NCBI GenBank assembly: GCA_026706935.1
Contig: JAPOXV010000018.1
Coordinates: 1-64,000 of the forward strand
DNA length: 64,000 bases
Direction: 5' to 3'
Source: Gammaproteobacteria bacterium
Lineage (GTDB): Bacteria > Pseudomonadota > Gammaproteobacteria > Pseudomonadales > Azotimanducaceae
Under the pieces are notes generated by a model, which was given only the letters and a program-made list of their open reading frames with translations, had not been told where the DNA came from and ran no database searches. Below, piece by piece: positions 8,350 through 15,987 of the stretch (position 1 is its first letter; each line of letters starts with the position of its first letter). A program made the translations under genes and the position numbers.

Positions 8350-10107
8350 ATGTACTTGAACACGTTTGATTGGACGGTTCTAGCAGTGTATGGGGTCGCT
8401 ACCGTATCCCTAGGATTGGCTTTCGCACGACGTGCTGCTCAAGGTACTGGACAGTATTTCCTAGCCGGGCGCCAACTGCCGTGGTGGATTCTCGGCACAT
8501 CGATGGTCGCGACGACTTTTTCAACGGACACTCCGAATCTGGTTACCGATCTGGTTCGCAACAAGGGTGTATCGGGTAACTGGATGTGGTGGGCATACGT
8601 AATCACGGGCATGTGTACGACATTTTTCTACGCTCGCTTGTGGCGAAGGACAGGTGTATTCACCGATATCGGTTTCTACGAGCTTCGTTATTCCGGTCGA
8701 CCCGCGGTTTTCCTTCGTGCATTCCGGGCTATTTATCTCGGTGTCTTCTTTAATGTGGCGATCATGGCCGCCGTGATGCTCGCGGGTATCAAGATTGCTG
8801 GCGTGTTAGTGGGCGTTGAACCGTACGTGACAGTACTCGTAGTCGCCGTTGCGACCTCTGCGTACGCTGCGATGTCAGGGCTGCGAGGCGTTGTCGTTAC
8901 AGACGTCGTGTTGTTTATCACGGCAATGGTCGGTGCTGTTGCGGCTGCGTGGTATGCACTTGATCATCCCGCGGTTGGAGGACTCGAGGCACTTATAGCT
9001 CACCCAAATGTAAAGGAGAACCTCAGTTTTCTTCCCGATTTTTCTAATTGGGAAACGGTTCTGGTCGTCTTCCTGATTCCACTTGCCGTGCAGTGGTGGG
9101 CCACTTGGTATCCCGGTGCCGAACCAGGCGGCGGAGGCTACGTCGCCCAGCGTTTGCTATCTGCACGTAATGAACGACATGCGATGGTAGCCATGCTCTG
9201 GTTCAACATAGCGCACTATGCGATCCGACCTTGGCCATGGATCTTGGTTGCTCTTGCGTCGTTAATCGTATATCCAACGTTGGATTCGATGCGTGAAGCA
9301 TTTCCGCACGTCGATCCTTCTATTGTCCGACATGACCTTGCATATCCTGCGATGTTGGTGTTCCTACCGCACGGGCTGCTCGGATTGGTTATCGCGTCGC
9401 TCGCCGCTGCGCTCATGTCGACTCTGTCGACGCACCTTAATTGGGGAGCTTCGTACGTCATCGATGATGTGTATCGTCGATTCCTCGTCCCTGAGCAGAG
9501 TGAGGCGCATTACATTCGGGCGGCTCGATTTTCGACGGTAGGTCTCGTGGCAATTGCCGCACTTGTGGCGCTCTGGCTCGAACACGCGCTTCAGGCGTTT
9601 CAGATTCTCTTACAGATCGGTGCAGGAACGGGTCTCATCTTCCTACTGCGGTGGTTTTGGTGGCGAATCAACGCATGGTCCGAGATTACTGCCATGATCG
9701 TTTCGTTTGCGGTTGCGATTTGGTTTGCGATCGTGCACGACGCACTTGGTCTGCAGCTTCCCTCAGCGGTCGTACAACTATTGATCGGCGTCGCCATTAC
9801 GACCTCTGCGTGGCTGATCGTCACGTTTGTAACGCAACCCACCGAAACAGCAGTACTCCAAACGTTTTATTCTCGCGTACGTCCGTTTTCGCGAGGATGG
9901 CGACACGTCGTCAACACGAAGCGCGATGAAAGCGGAAGTGTTACTTCAGCGCTAATCGCTTGGTTAGTCGCGTGCGTTCTCGTTTATCTAGTCTTATTCG
10001 GTACGGGTTTCGCGCTATACGGCGATACGGTTCCTGTCATCGTGTGTGTCCTCCTCGCAATTGCGGCTGCAGTTAGCTTGTTCAAGGTTCTGAGAAGCAC
10101 GACGTAG
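8350..10107 (+). CDS. Sodium:solute symporter (SSS family)
   Basis: 585 residues, very hydrophobic, with about 13-14 membrane segments. The N-terminus FDWTVLAVYGVATVSLGLAF leads into AGRQLPWWILGTSMVATTFS (about 38-57), the conserved helix-1 region of sodium/solute symporters. A later stretch, SLAAALMSTLSTHLNWGASY (about 350), matches the helix-8 sodium-site block. It imports a small organic solute with Na+. The gene neighbourhood (PQQ dehydrogenase, hydrolases) does not identify the solute. The ATG start has only a weak ribosome site. Confidence 0.88.
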   Translation: MYLNTFDWTVLAVYGVATVSLGLAFARRAAQGTGQYFLAGRQLPWWILGTSMVATTFSTDTPNLVTDLVRNKGVSGNWMWWAYVITGMCTTFFYARLWRRTGVFTDIGFYELRYSGRPAVFLRAFRAIYLGVFFNVAIMAAVMLAGIKIAGVLVGVEPYVTVLVVAVATSAYAAMSGLRGVVVTDVVLFITAMVGAVAAAWYALDHPAVGGLEALIAHPNVKENLSFLPDFSNWETVLVVFLIPLAVQWWATWYPGAEPGGGGYVAQRLLSARNERHAMVAMLWFNIAHYAIRPWPWILVALASLIVYPTLDSMREAFPHVDPSIVRHDLAYPAMLVFLPHGLLGLVIASLAAALMSTLSTHLNWGASYVIDDVYRRFLVPEQSEAHYIRAARFSTVGLVAIAALVALWLEHALQAFQILLQIGAGTGLIFLLRWFWWRINAWSEITAMIVSFAVAIWFAIVHDALGLQLPSAVVQLLIGVAITTSAWLIVTFVTQPTETAVLQTFYSRVRPFSRGWRHVVNTKRDESGSVTSALIAWLVACVLVYLVLFGTGFALYGDTVPVIVCVLLAIAAAVSLFKVLRSTT

Positions 10108-10300
10108 CAGCCACTATGTCAAGATCGTGTTCTTGCTGATATAAGCCGCATAAGAGGACTGTTTACCGATCAATCAAGAAATATCTGGCGTACCTGTCAA
10201 CGATCCACCGAGATTCTGATGCCATCTGAGCACCGTTAGCATCTCTGAGTAAATTACCACGACGCGATAATCATGTGTGTTGGAGTAACGAATTGATCTC

Positions 10301-10831
10301 TTGTTTGCAAGAGGCAGTCGATCTCGTGCAATAGCAGGATCGATCCTATTCTTCTTTGTAGCACCGTTTGTCGTGGCTGGTGTGCTTCCATACTTACTGT
10401 TCGGTTGGTCGATTAACCAACCGTTGCTTGGCCTTTTCGATACGAAGTTCATCGGAATTTGTACGATTTTGATTGGGTTATCGTGCCTATTCGATTGTTT
10501 CGGTCGATTCGCCTTGGAAGGGCGAGGCACACCCGCCCCAGTAGCAGAGACGGAGATACTCGTCGCATCTGGTCTTTACCGGTTCGTAAGAAATCCGATG
10601 TACGTTGCGGTTCTCACGATCGTGGTAGGCGAGGGATTGCTGCTAGGAAATAGTCTGCTATTCGTATATGCAACTGCGTGGTGGATTGTTTTCCATCTGT
10701 TTATACGGTTGTACGAGGAACCGCGCCTTTCTCGTAGATTTGGCGTTTCATATGTAGCGTACTGTGACCACGTACGGCGCTGGCTCCCAAGTCTGAAACC
10801 GTGGAATCTTTCAGGGCATCAAATCGATTGA
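10301..10831 (+). CDS. Isoprenylcysteine carboxyl methyltransferase (ICMT)-like integral membrane protein
   Basis: 176 residues with about four to five membrane helices. The conserved C-terminal block LVASGLYRFVRNPMYVAVL (about 88-106), followed by EEPRLSRRFGVSYVAYCDHVRRWLP, is the SAM-binding signature of the ICMT/PEMT-like membrane methyltransferases. In bacteria most members have unknown substrates (lipids or small hydrophobic acceptors). The start is a TTG; no in-frame ATG precedes it. The gene stands alone, with 81 bases to the GNAT gene downstream. Confidence 0.75.
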   Translation: MFARGSRSRAIAGSILFFFVAPFVVAGVLPYLLFGWSINQPLLGLFDTKFIGICTILIGLSCLFDCFGRFALEGRGTPAPVAETEILVASGLYRFVRNPMYVAVLTIVVGEGLLLGNSLLFVYATAWWIVFHLFIRLYEEPRLSRRFGVSYVAYCDHVRRWLPSLKPWNLSGHQID

Positions 10832-10911
10832 AATTGAACAAGCTCCCTTGTGAGAATGAATTTCAGCTTGCGCTCTGAGAAACCGTTTATAGTGCAATCA
10901 ACTCTGCGCAA

Positions 10912-11403
10912 TTGCGTTCACGCGTTCAATTTGAAGAGAGCGACGATCCGACGGACTCTATTTCATTGACTCGACAGCTTCAAATCTCCCGTTATTCGTC
11001 GAGCGCGTATCCAGAGCAGGAAGTGGCAGGGCTGCTTGCTGAGTCCGTCGGAACTCCAACTGACGCCGCGCTCAAGGAGCTTATTGAGTCGTGTGCGACG
11101 GATGAATTCCCCAGACTGTATATCGCTAGTTTCCATAGTGCACTGGTAGGTGTTCTTCGTGTAGATGCATATCGTCGATCTCAGTGCACGATCACGCATA
11201 TTGCAGTAGCCCATCGTTTTAGAGGTCAGGGCATTGGGCAGAGACTCATCGAATTCATTCGAGATGAGATGAACTTTGTTCAAGCAGAAGCGGAAACTGA
11301 TAACGATGCACTCGGTTTTTATAGAGCGTGCGGTTTTGAGATTGATTCACTCGGTGAAGATGGTTTTGGCACCAAGCGCTTTCGCTGCGTCATCCGATTC
11401 TGA
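10912..11403 (+). CDS. GNAT-family N-acetyltransferase
   Basis: 163 residues. The acetyl-CoA pyrophosphate loop is RFRGQGIGQRLI (about 102-113), the standard R/Q-x-x-G-x-G/A motif. The block ETDNDALGFYRACGFE (about 126-141) is the C-terminal motif B. It transfers an acetyl group to an amine of unknown identity. The start is uncertain: the TTG at 10912 gives a long lead, and a shorter form beginning nearer residue 20 is possible. A decayed relative of its C-terminal half lies 1.2 kb downstream at 12665. Confidence 0.75.
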   Translation: MRSRVQFEESDDPTDSISLTRQLQISRYSSSAYPEQEVAGLLAESVGTPTDAALKELIESCATDEFPRLYIASFHSALVGVLRVDAYRRSQCTITHIAVAHRFRGQGIGQRLIEFIRDEMNFVQAEAETDNDALGFYRACGFEIDSLGEDGFGTKRFRCVIRF

Positions 11404-11676
11404 TGGATGTCCTTGCTAGGTGTCGCATGTATACGCAGGCTCGTGTCGGATTGCTTTACATAACTCTAATGGAGATTTCGGTATCAATCGAACATCGAGT
11501 GAATCGACCTCCTAAATCAAATCGATCTCCAATCTAATCTGCTTATCGAGTGGATTTCTAAGGCGTTGAGTGCACCGATCGCACTTGAACCAAATTGCCA
11601 TCGCTCGACTAGATTCGAGCGCGATTTAGGCGATTGTGAAGATCGAAGTTTTTCGGCTGTGAGGTAGACGTAGCGT

Positions 11677-12594
11677 GTGCAGAATTGGAATCGAACGACG
11701 TCAGAGAAAAAGTGCGGGAGTTGGGTTGTGCCTCTTCACTCAGCGAATGTCGGTGTTGCTACCGATGCTGTAACGCAGGATGTAGACGCAAGGTGGTTAA
11801 TGGCATATGCGTCTTCGCTGAACGACCCGAATCCGTTCTATTTCGATACGCATAAGCACACTATATTGGCTCATCCGGTGTTTCCCGTGTGTCTGGAGTG
11901 GACGCTCAGCACCGCGATCGCAAATCAGCCAGACGTTCCGCGCCCGACTCGAGAAGAGTCCGCACGTGCAGTTCATAGTGCTCATGACATCCATCTTTAC
12001 AGACCAATAGAGGCAGGGGATAGGTTATCTACGAAAGCAATACTGTTGGAGGTGCGTACGCAACCATCGGGTGGTGCATCAATCGTCCGATTCGATACTC
12101 ATGATGTGAATTCGGGTGAGTTAGTCGTGCGCACTTATCAAACGGGTATATACCGTGGCGTTCGCGTCGAAGGTACTGACCAGAGCGTCGAAGTGATCCC
12201 AACGCCTCCCGAGTCGATACTCAAGCATCCGATTTCACACCACGATATCGAGGTACCGCGAGGGACGGCACATATTTACACGGAATGTGCTCGAATTTGG
12301 AACCCGATCCATACGGATCGAGCGATAGCCTTGGAAGCGGGATTGCCTGACATCATTCTGCACGGCACCGCCACGCTCGCGATGGCAATCAGTCGAATCG
12401 TCGACGAGTTTGCCGATAGTGAACCCACACGCATATCGCGTTTGGGATGTAAGTTCTCGGGGTACGTGTTAATGCCGGATACATTGACACTTCAGTGCAG
12501 TGCAAATGACAGCGTAATCTCGTTTCAAGTTCAAAACGGCCGTGGCGACCTTGTCATCCGCAAGGGATTTGCATGCATAAGACAAGACGACTGA
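11677..12594 (+). CDS. MaoC-like double-hotdog dehydratase/hydratase
   Basis: 305 residues with two hotdog halves. The N-half has VDARWLMAYASSLNDPNPFYFD (about 38), the FAS1-like dehydratase N-terminal type. The C-half has YTECARIWNPIHTDRAIALEAGLPDIILHG (about 205-234). That stretch is the MaoC hydratase-2 signature, with the catalytic Asp replaced by W-N and the His (IHTD) kept. HGTATLAMAI completes it. Enzymes of this type hydrate or dehydrate enoyl/beta-hydroxyacyl-CoA or act on mesaconyl/itaconyl-type CoA. Substrate not inferable. The start is GTG. It is flanked by a GNAT gene and a GNAT remnant. Confidence 0.72.
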   Translation: MQNWNRTTSEKKCGSWVVPLHSANVGVATDAVTQDVDARWLMAYASSLNDPNPFYFDTHKHTILAHPVFPVCLEWTLSTAIANQPDVPRPTREESARAVHSAHDIHLYRPIEAGDRLSTKAILLEVRTQPSGGASIVRFDTHDVNSGELVVRTYQTGIYRGVRVEGTDQSVEVIPTPPESILKHPISHHDIEVPRGTAHIYTECARIWNPIHTDRAIALEAGLPDIILHGTATLAMAISRIVDEFADSEPTRISRLGCKFSGYVLMPDTLTLQCSANDSVISFQVQNGRGDLVIRKGFACIRQDD

Positions 12595-12664
12595 GTATTC
12601 CGTTTGAAGGAGTGAATGGCGCAACTGAGAGGATCTACACGAACACGAATAACTCAGATGAAGG

Positions 12665-12838
12665 TCTGAAATTGAAGCAATTCGAGACGGAACCGATGCC
12701 GATGTTATACGGTTCTACGAATCATGTGGGTTTGACATCGAATTAGGTGAAGGAAGCAAAACGAAGACTTTACACTGCAAATCTGTTCATCGGCTCTTCA
12801 AAAAGCACTTACGATGTGATAGTACTGAAGTGTGTTAA
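12665..12838 (+). pseudogene. GNAT acetyltransferase C-terminal remnant
   Basis: The frame TCT-GAA-ATT... reads DADVIRFYESCGFDIELGEG, which closely parallels the C-terminal part of the intact GNAT at 10912 (DNDALGFYRACGFEIDSLGE). It has no start codon: an in-frame TGA lies two codons upstream. The acetyl-CoA loop half of the enzyme is absent. It ends at TAA 12836-12838, overlapping the 3' end of the convergent lipoprotein gene. I read it as a decayed partial duplicate. Expression is not expected. Confidence 0.6.
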
Positions 12839-13602
12839 TTTCCCCGTCCCCATCCTTCGTGTCGAAATTTATCCCAGTTGCTTGGCGGGTACTTCTCGAA
12901 TTTCAGCAGCTTGTTGCTTCTACGATCAAACCTAACTTGAATGTCGTAAGAGACCAGAGGGTTCCAGGCTGGGTCGTCGAGCTCTAGCTTCGGGTCCAGG
13001 CGGAAAACATTCTCCTTCCAACAACGGTACGCACTTGTGTACGAATCCCGTCCGTGGTAGTGAATTAGAGTGACCCATTCTCCATCCTCTTCCGCACACT
13101 CCTTTTTGGCTTGCTCGTGTTCAATTTCATGCTCGGTAGGTGGCGATGGCGCTAGGTTGTATTCAGGATACGTAGGCGGCGGTCCTACACCATGGCGCGC
13201 ATCGTACCGGTTCAATGACTCATAACCATCAGATATTTTGGACAGGAATTCGTCCAGTATTAGGCTTCGGCATTCCGAAATTGATGACGAATCACTATCG
13301 CCACCCTTCGCACATTTAGTTTCGACAGTAGCTTGAAAATCTCTCCATTGCGATTCAGTTACGCTATTACGCGCAGGAGCTTCAACCGTTTCTCGCCATC
13401 TGCGGTATGTAGCTCGACGCTTGGCTAACCAATCTCCGTAATCTCTGCGGTATTGCTCCACCTTCGCGTCATACGTTGCATGAGTGTCGTACGTCGCTAG
13501 GTCATCGGTCGTCGAATAGGCGGCTTGATCCAGGACAAGTGAACACCCGAGTCCTACAATCGGGAGCAATGCACTGATTAAGAGCAAACGTGACACGAAC
13601 AT
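12835..13602 (-). CDS. Predicted lipoprotein of unknown function
   Basis: 255 residues starting MFVSRLLLISALLPIVGLGC. This is a classic lipoprotein signal peptide with lipobox VGLG-C at about residues 17-20. I chose this ATG because it puts the signal at the N-terminus; a longer frame exists. The mature part is polar and rich in Tyr, Arg, Asp and Glu, with several cysteines and no family I recognise. It is divergent from the outer-membrane-barrel gene at 13706, sharing a 103-bp promoter region, which hints at a related envelope role. Function unknown. Confidence 0.6.
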   Translation of the reverse strand: MFVSRLLLISALLPIVGLGCSLVLDQAAYSTTDDLATYDTHATYDAKVEQYRRDYGDWLAKRRATYRRWRETVEAPARNSVTESQWRDFQATVETKCAKGGDSDSSSISECRSLILDEFLSKISDGYESLNRYDARHGVGPPPTYPEYNLAPSPPTEHEIEHEQAKKECAEEDGEWVTLIHYHGRDSYTSAYRCWKENVFRLDPKLELDDPAWNPLVSYDIQVRFDRRSNKLLKFEKYPPSNWDKFRHEGWGRGN

Positions 13603-13705
13603 CTGGTGTCTTAGCTGAAACACGGCGCGTATCAGTTTTATTGTATCCCTACGTTCGAGATGGAAGAGAATCACGTCGTGCTATCGAAACGAGCGCTGAC
13701 AGACT

Positions 13706-14590
13706 ATGGGATCAGGTGTTTCGATCAGCATAGTAGACCGTAGCGACTGGTCATTCAGCTTAGCGTCCACCACAGTACCGCGAAAAGGTGCAAGGGGTGT
13801 TCGTGACCGCGCTTGCCGTTTCGTTCTAGCTGTTCTTCTACTCGCAGTTGCATCGCTACGTGTAACGGCTGAAGTAGATTCTGAGTGGTACGTCAAAGTT
13901 CGTTTCGCGACAACGCTGGCGTCAGAAGTCACATTCACCGATCTGAATTGTTCAAGTGAATCTCCAATTGCCTTGTACGGTTGTGGAATAGGCGGAGACG
14001 GGCACCCGTATCGTACTGTGGGGAACCTAGCAACAGCTCAATCTTCGCAAATAGGAATTGGTCGTTCCGTGACCTCTCGGCTGCGGTTGGAGTCACTCTT
14101 GGGTTATCAATCACCGCATCTGTTTCGAGGAGATACGAATTTCCTTCAACCGGACGAACTGCAGACTGTAGAAGCAGAAGTTTCAACGCTCGTCGCATTG
14201 ATGTCGATGTACGCTGATTTACCGACGATCGGTGTGGTAGGCAATGTTCAAGTAGTGCCCTTCGTAGGAATCGGTTTCGGCGCTGTACGTACAAAAATTG
14301 GTGAGACTGTCATGTCATTTCCAAACAAAGTCACGACCGTCAGAGCAAACGGCTATTCTGATTTTGTCTGGCTCGGGACGATCGGCATCGCGATCGAAAT
14401 AGCGCCACGCGTGAAATTAGATTTGGATTGGCGCTATCTGGATAAAGGGGACATTCGTACCGGCCGGGGATTCGGTCGGGTAGAGTGGCGGGATGGTAGT
14501 CGACCCACGTTACCACTCGATATTGCTCCAACGCGAGCCGCGATGAAGGCACGTAGCTTGGGTTTGTCTATACGTTTCGCGTTCCGATAG
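13706..14590 (+). CDS. Outer-membrane beta-barrel protein
   Basis: 294 residues. A hydrophobic segment FVLAVLLLAVASLRVTA (about 39-55) ends in a probable signal-peptidase site VTA-E. Alternating amphipathic strands follow, such as SQIGIGRSVTSRLRLESLLGY, VVPFVGIGFGAVRTKIGET and VKLDLDWRYLDKG. The protein ends on an aromatic strand, LSIRFAFR, as small porin/OmpA-like barrels do. The n-region of 38 residues is long, but no later in-frame start precedes the signal. Probably an 8-10-stranded barrel of the opacity/OmpW-like kind; its cargo is unknown. Confidence 0.65.
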   Translation: MGSGVSISIVDRSDWSFSLASTTVPRKGARGVRDRACRFVLAVLLLAVASLRVTAEVDSEWYVKVRFATTLASEVTFTDLNCSSESPIALYGCGIGGDGHPYRTVGNLATAQSSQIGIGRSVTSRLRLESLLGYQSPHLFRGDTNFLQPDELQTVEAEVSTLVALMSMYADLPTIGVVGNVQVVPFVGIGFGAVRTKIGETVMSFPNKVTTVRANGYSDFVWLGTIGIAIEIAPRVKLDLDWRYLDKGDIRTGRGFGRVEWRDGSRPTLPLDIAPTRAAMKARSLGLSIRFAFR

Positions 14591-14658
14591 CTCAAATGGT
14601 CAGGCGCATTCTGCGTGTACTTGAAGGTTCGTAGTATCGAGGCTTGAGAGGACGATCG

Positions 14659-15687
14659 ATGTTGGATTTATTCAGCGCTGGGTTAGGTGCGCACACCTAT
14701 CGAATTCCTGCGCTGGTTGTTACTAAATCCGGTACCTTACTTGCGTTTGCTGAAGCACGTCGCAATGGCCGAGGCGATGCTGGGGATATCGATTTGGTGG
14801 TGCGCCGCAGTACTGATGGCGGCGATAGCTGGAGTGAGATCTCAACTGTGTGGGACGATGGCGACAACACTTGCGGAAACCCAGCGCCGGTTGTAGATCG
14901 AGACACAGGACGTATCTGGTTACCGATGACTTGGAACCTGGGCTCGGATAATGAACGCGACATCATCGCGGGGAGGAGTGCACAACCTCGTCGGCCGTAC
15001 GTAACCTACAGCGATGACGATGGGCTAAGCTGGGCTCCAGTACGGGAGTTACCCGATATGCGTCAACCGCAGTGGGGATGGTACGCGACTGGACCTGGCA
15101 ACGCGATTCAAATGACGAGTGGAGAGTTTGCGGGCCGCATCGTGGTGCCTGCCAATCACTCCGACATCGGTGCGGATAACGCGCACTACTACCGTTCGCA
15201 CGTGTTTTACTCTGACGACAGGGGCGAAACTTGGATTTTGGGAGGTATAGCAGGCCCTGCGACCAACGAGTCGACCGTCGTCGAAATAGCAAACGGTTCG
15301 TTAATGCTCAATATGCGATCTTATGCTGGTCGCAACCGTCGCGCTGTGTCGGTGAGCAACGATGGAGGCGTGTCCTGGTCGCCGCCAGAACTGGATGAAA
15401 CGCTAATCGAGCCGGTATGCCAAGCGAGTATGGTTCGGGATGATCGTCAGAGTGGTAATGTAGCAAGTGGGCGAATCCTCTTCCTGAATCCTGCGTCGAC
15501 CGAACGAAAGCACCTGACGCTTCGGTTCAGTACGGATAGCGGCGAATCATGGAATGACGGAATGCTTATCTATGAAGGTTCCGCCGCGTACTCGTCGATT
15601 GCCATAATGTCTGATAACCGCGTCGGCGTGCTTTTCGAGCGCGATGACTATCAGCGGATATCTTTGATACGTCTCGACGCGGACTAA
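14659..15687 (+). CDS. Sialidase-family (GH33-like) protein
   Basis: 342 residues forming a six-bladed propeller. Features: YRIPALVV (FRIP-type motif, about 14-21), LLAFAEARRNGRGDAGDIDLV (about 29, Arg/Asp catalytic region) and four Asp-boxes of the S-x-D-x-G-x-x-W type (STDGGDSW, SDDDGLSW, SDDRGETW, SNDGGVSW), plus STDSGESW near the end. Such enzymes release terminal sialic acids from glycans. There is no signal peptide: the N-terminus is MLDLFSAGLGAHTYRIP. It is therefore predicted cytoplasmic unless the start is wrong. I prefer ATG 14659 with GAGAGGA just upstream. No sialic-acid catabolic genes are nearby, so the natural substrate may differ. Confidence 0.8.
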   Translation: MLDLFSAGLGAHTYRIPALVVTKSGTLLAFAEARRNGRGDAGDIDLVVRRSTDGGDSWSEISTVWDDGDNTCGNPAPVVDRDTGRIWLPMTWNLGSDNERDIIAGRSAQPRRPYVTYSDDDGLSWAPVRELPDMRQPQWGWYATGPGNAIQMTSGEFAGRIVVPANHSDIGADNAHYYRSHVFYSDDRGETWILGGIAGPATNESTVVEIANGSLMLNMRSYAGRNRRAVSVSNDGGVSWSPPELDETLIEPVCQASMVRDDRQSGNVASGRILFLNPASTERKHLTLRFSTDSGESWNDGMLIYEGSAAYSSIAIMSDNRVGVLFERDDYQRISLIRLDAD

Positions 15688-15861
15688 CGCGACGGGCGAC
15701 TCACCTCCTACCGGCTGAGTACCAATATTCTTCTCTCTATACTAATTTGGTAATGGCAATCAAACGTTTAATCATGAACAATATGACATAACTCATTGAT
15801 TATTAAGACTATTTCTAATCTACTCTAAACAGTTGAGAACATCGTAGAGGTGAATCGTGGT

Positions 15862-15955
15862 TGGCGGAAGAGGTAGGAGTCGAACCCACCAGACCTCGAT
15901 TAGAGGTCTCAACGGCTTTGAAGGCCGCGCGCCCCACCGGAGACGATGCTCTTCC
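15862..15955 (-). tRNA. selC: tRNA-Sec (anticodon UCA)
   Basis: The minus strand gives a 94-nt selenocysteine tRNA with encoded CCA. The 5' end GGAAGAG pairs with CTCTTCC, the discriminator is G, the D arm starts GTCTCCGG as in E. coli, the anticodon loop is CTTCAAA, and a long variable arm pairs GACCTC with GAGGTC. The T loop is TTCGACT. It serves UGA recoding together with SelA/SelB, none of which are in the window. The 3' side of the acceptor has only seven bases before the discriminator, one fewer than the E. coli form, so the stack is 7+5 rather than 8+5. The identity is secure. Confidence 0.93.
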
Positions 15956-15987
15956 TAAGTCAGTTACTCACTTCAGCAAAAGTCAAG

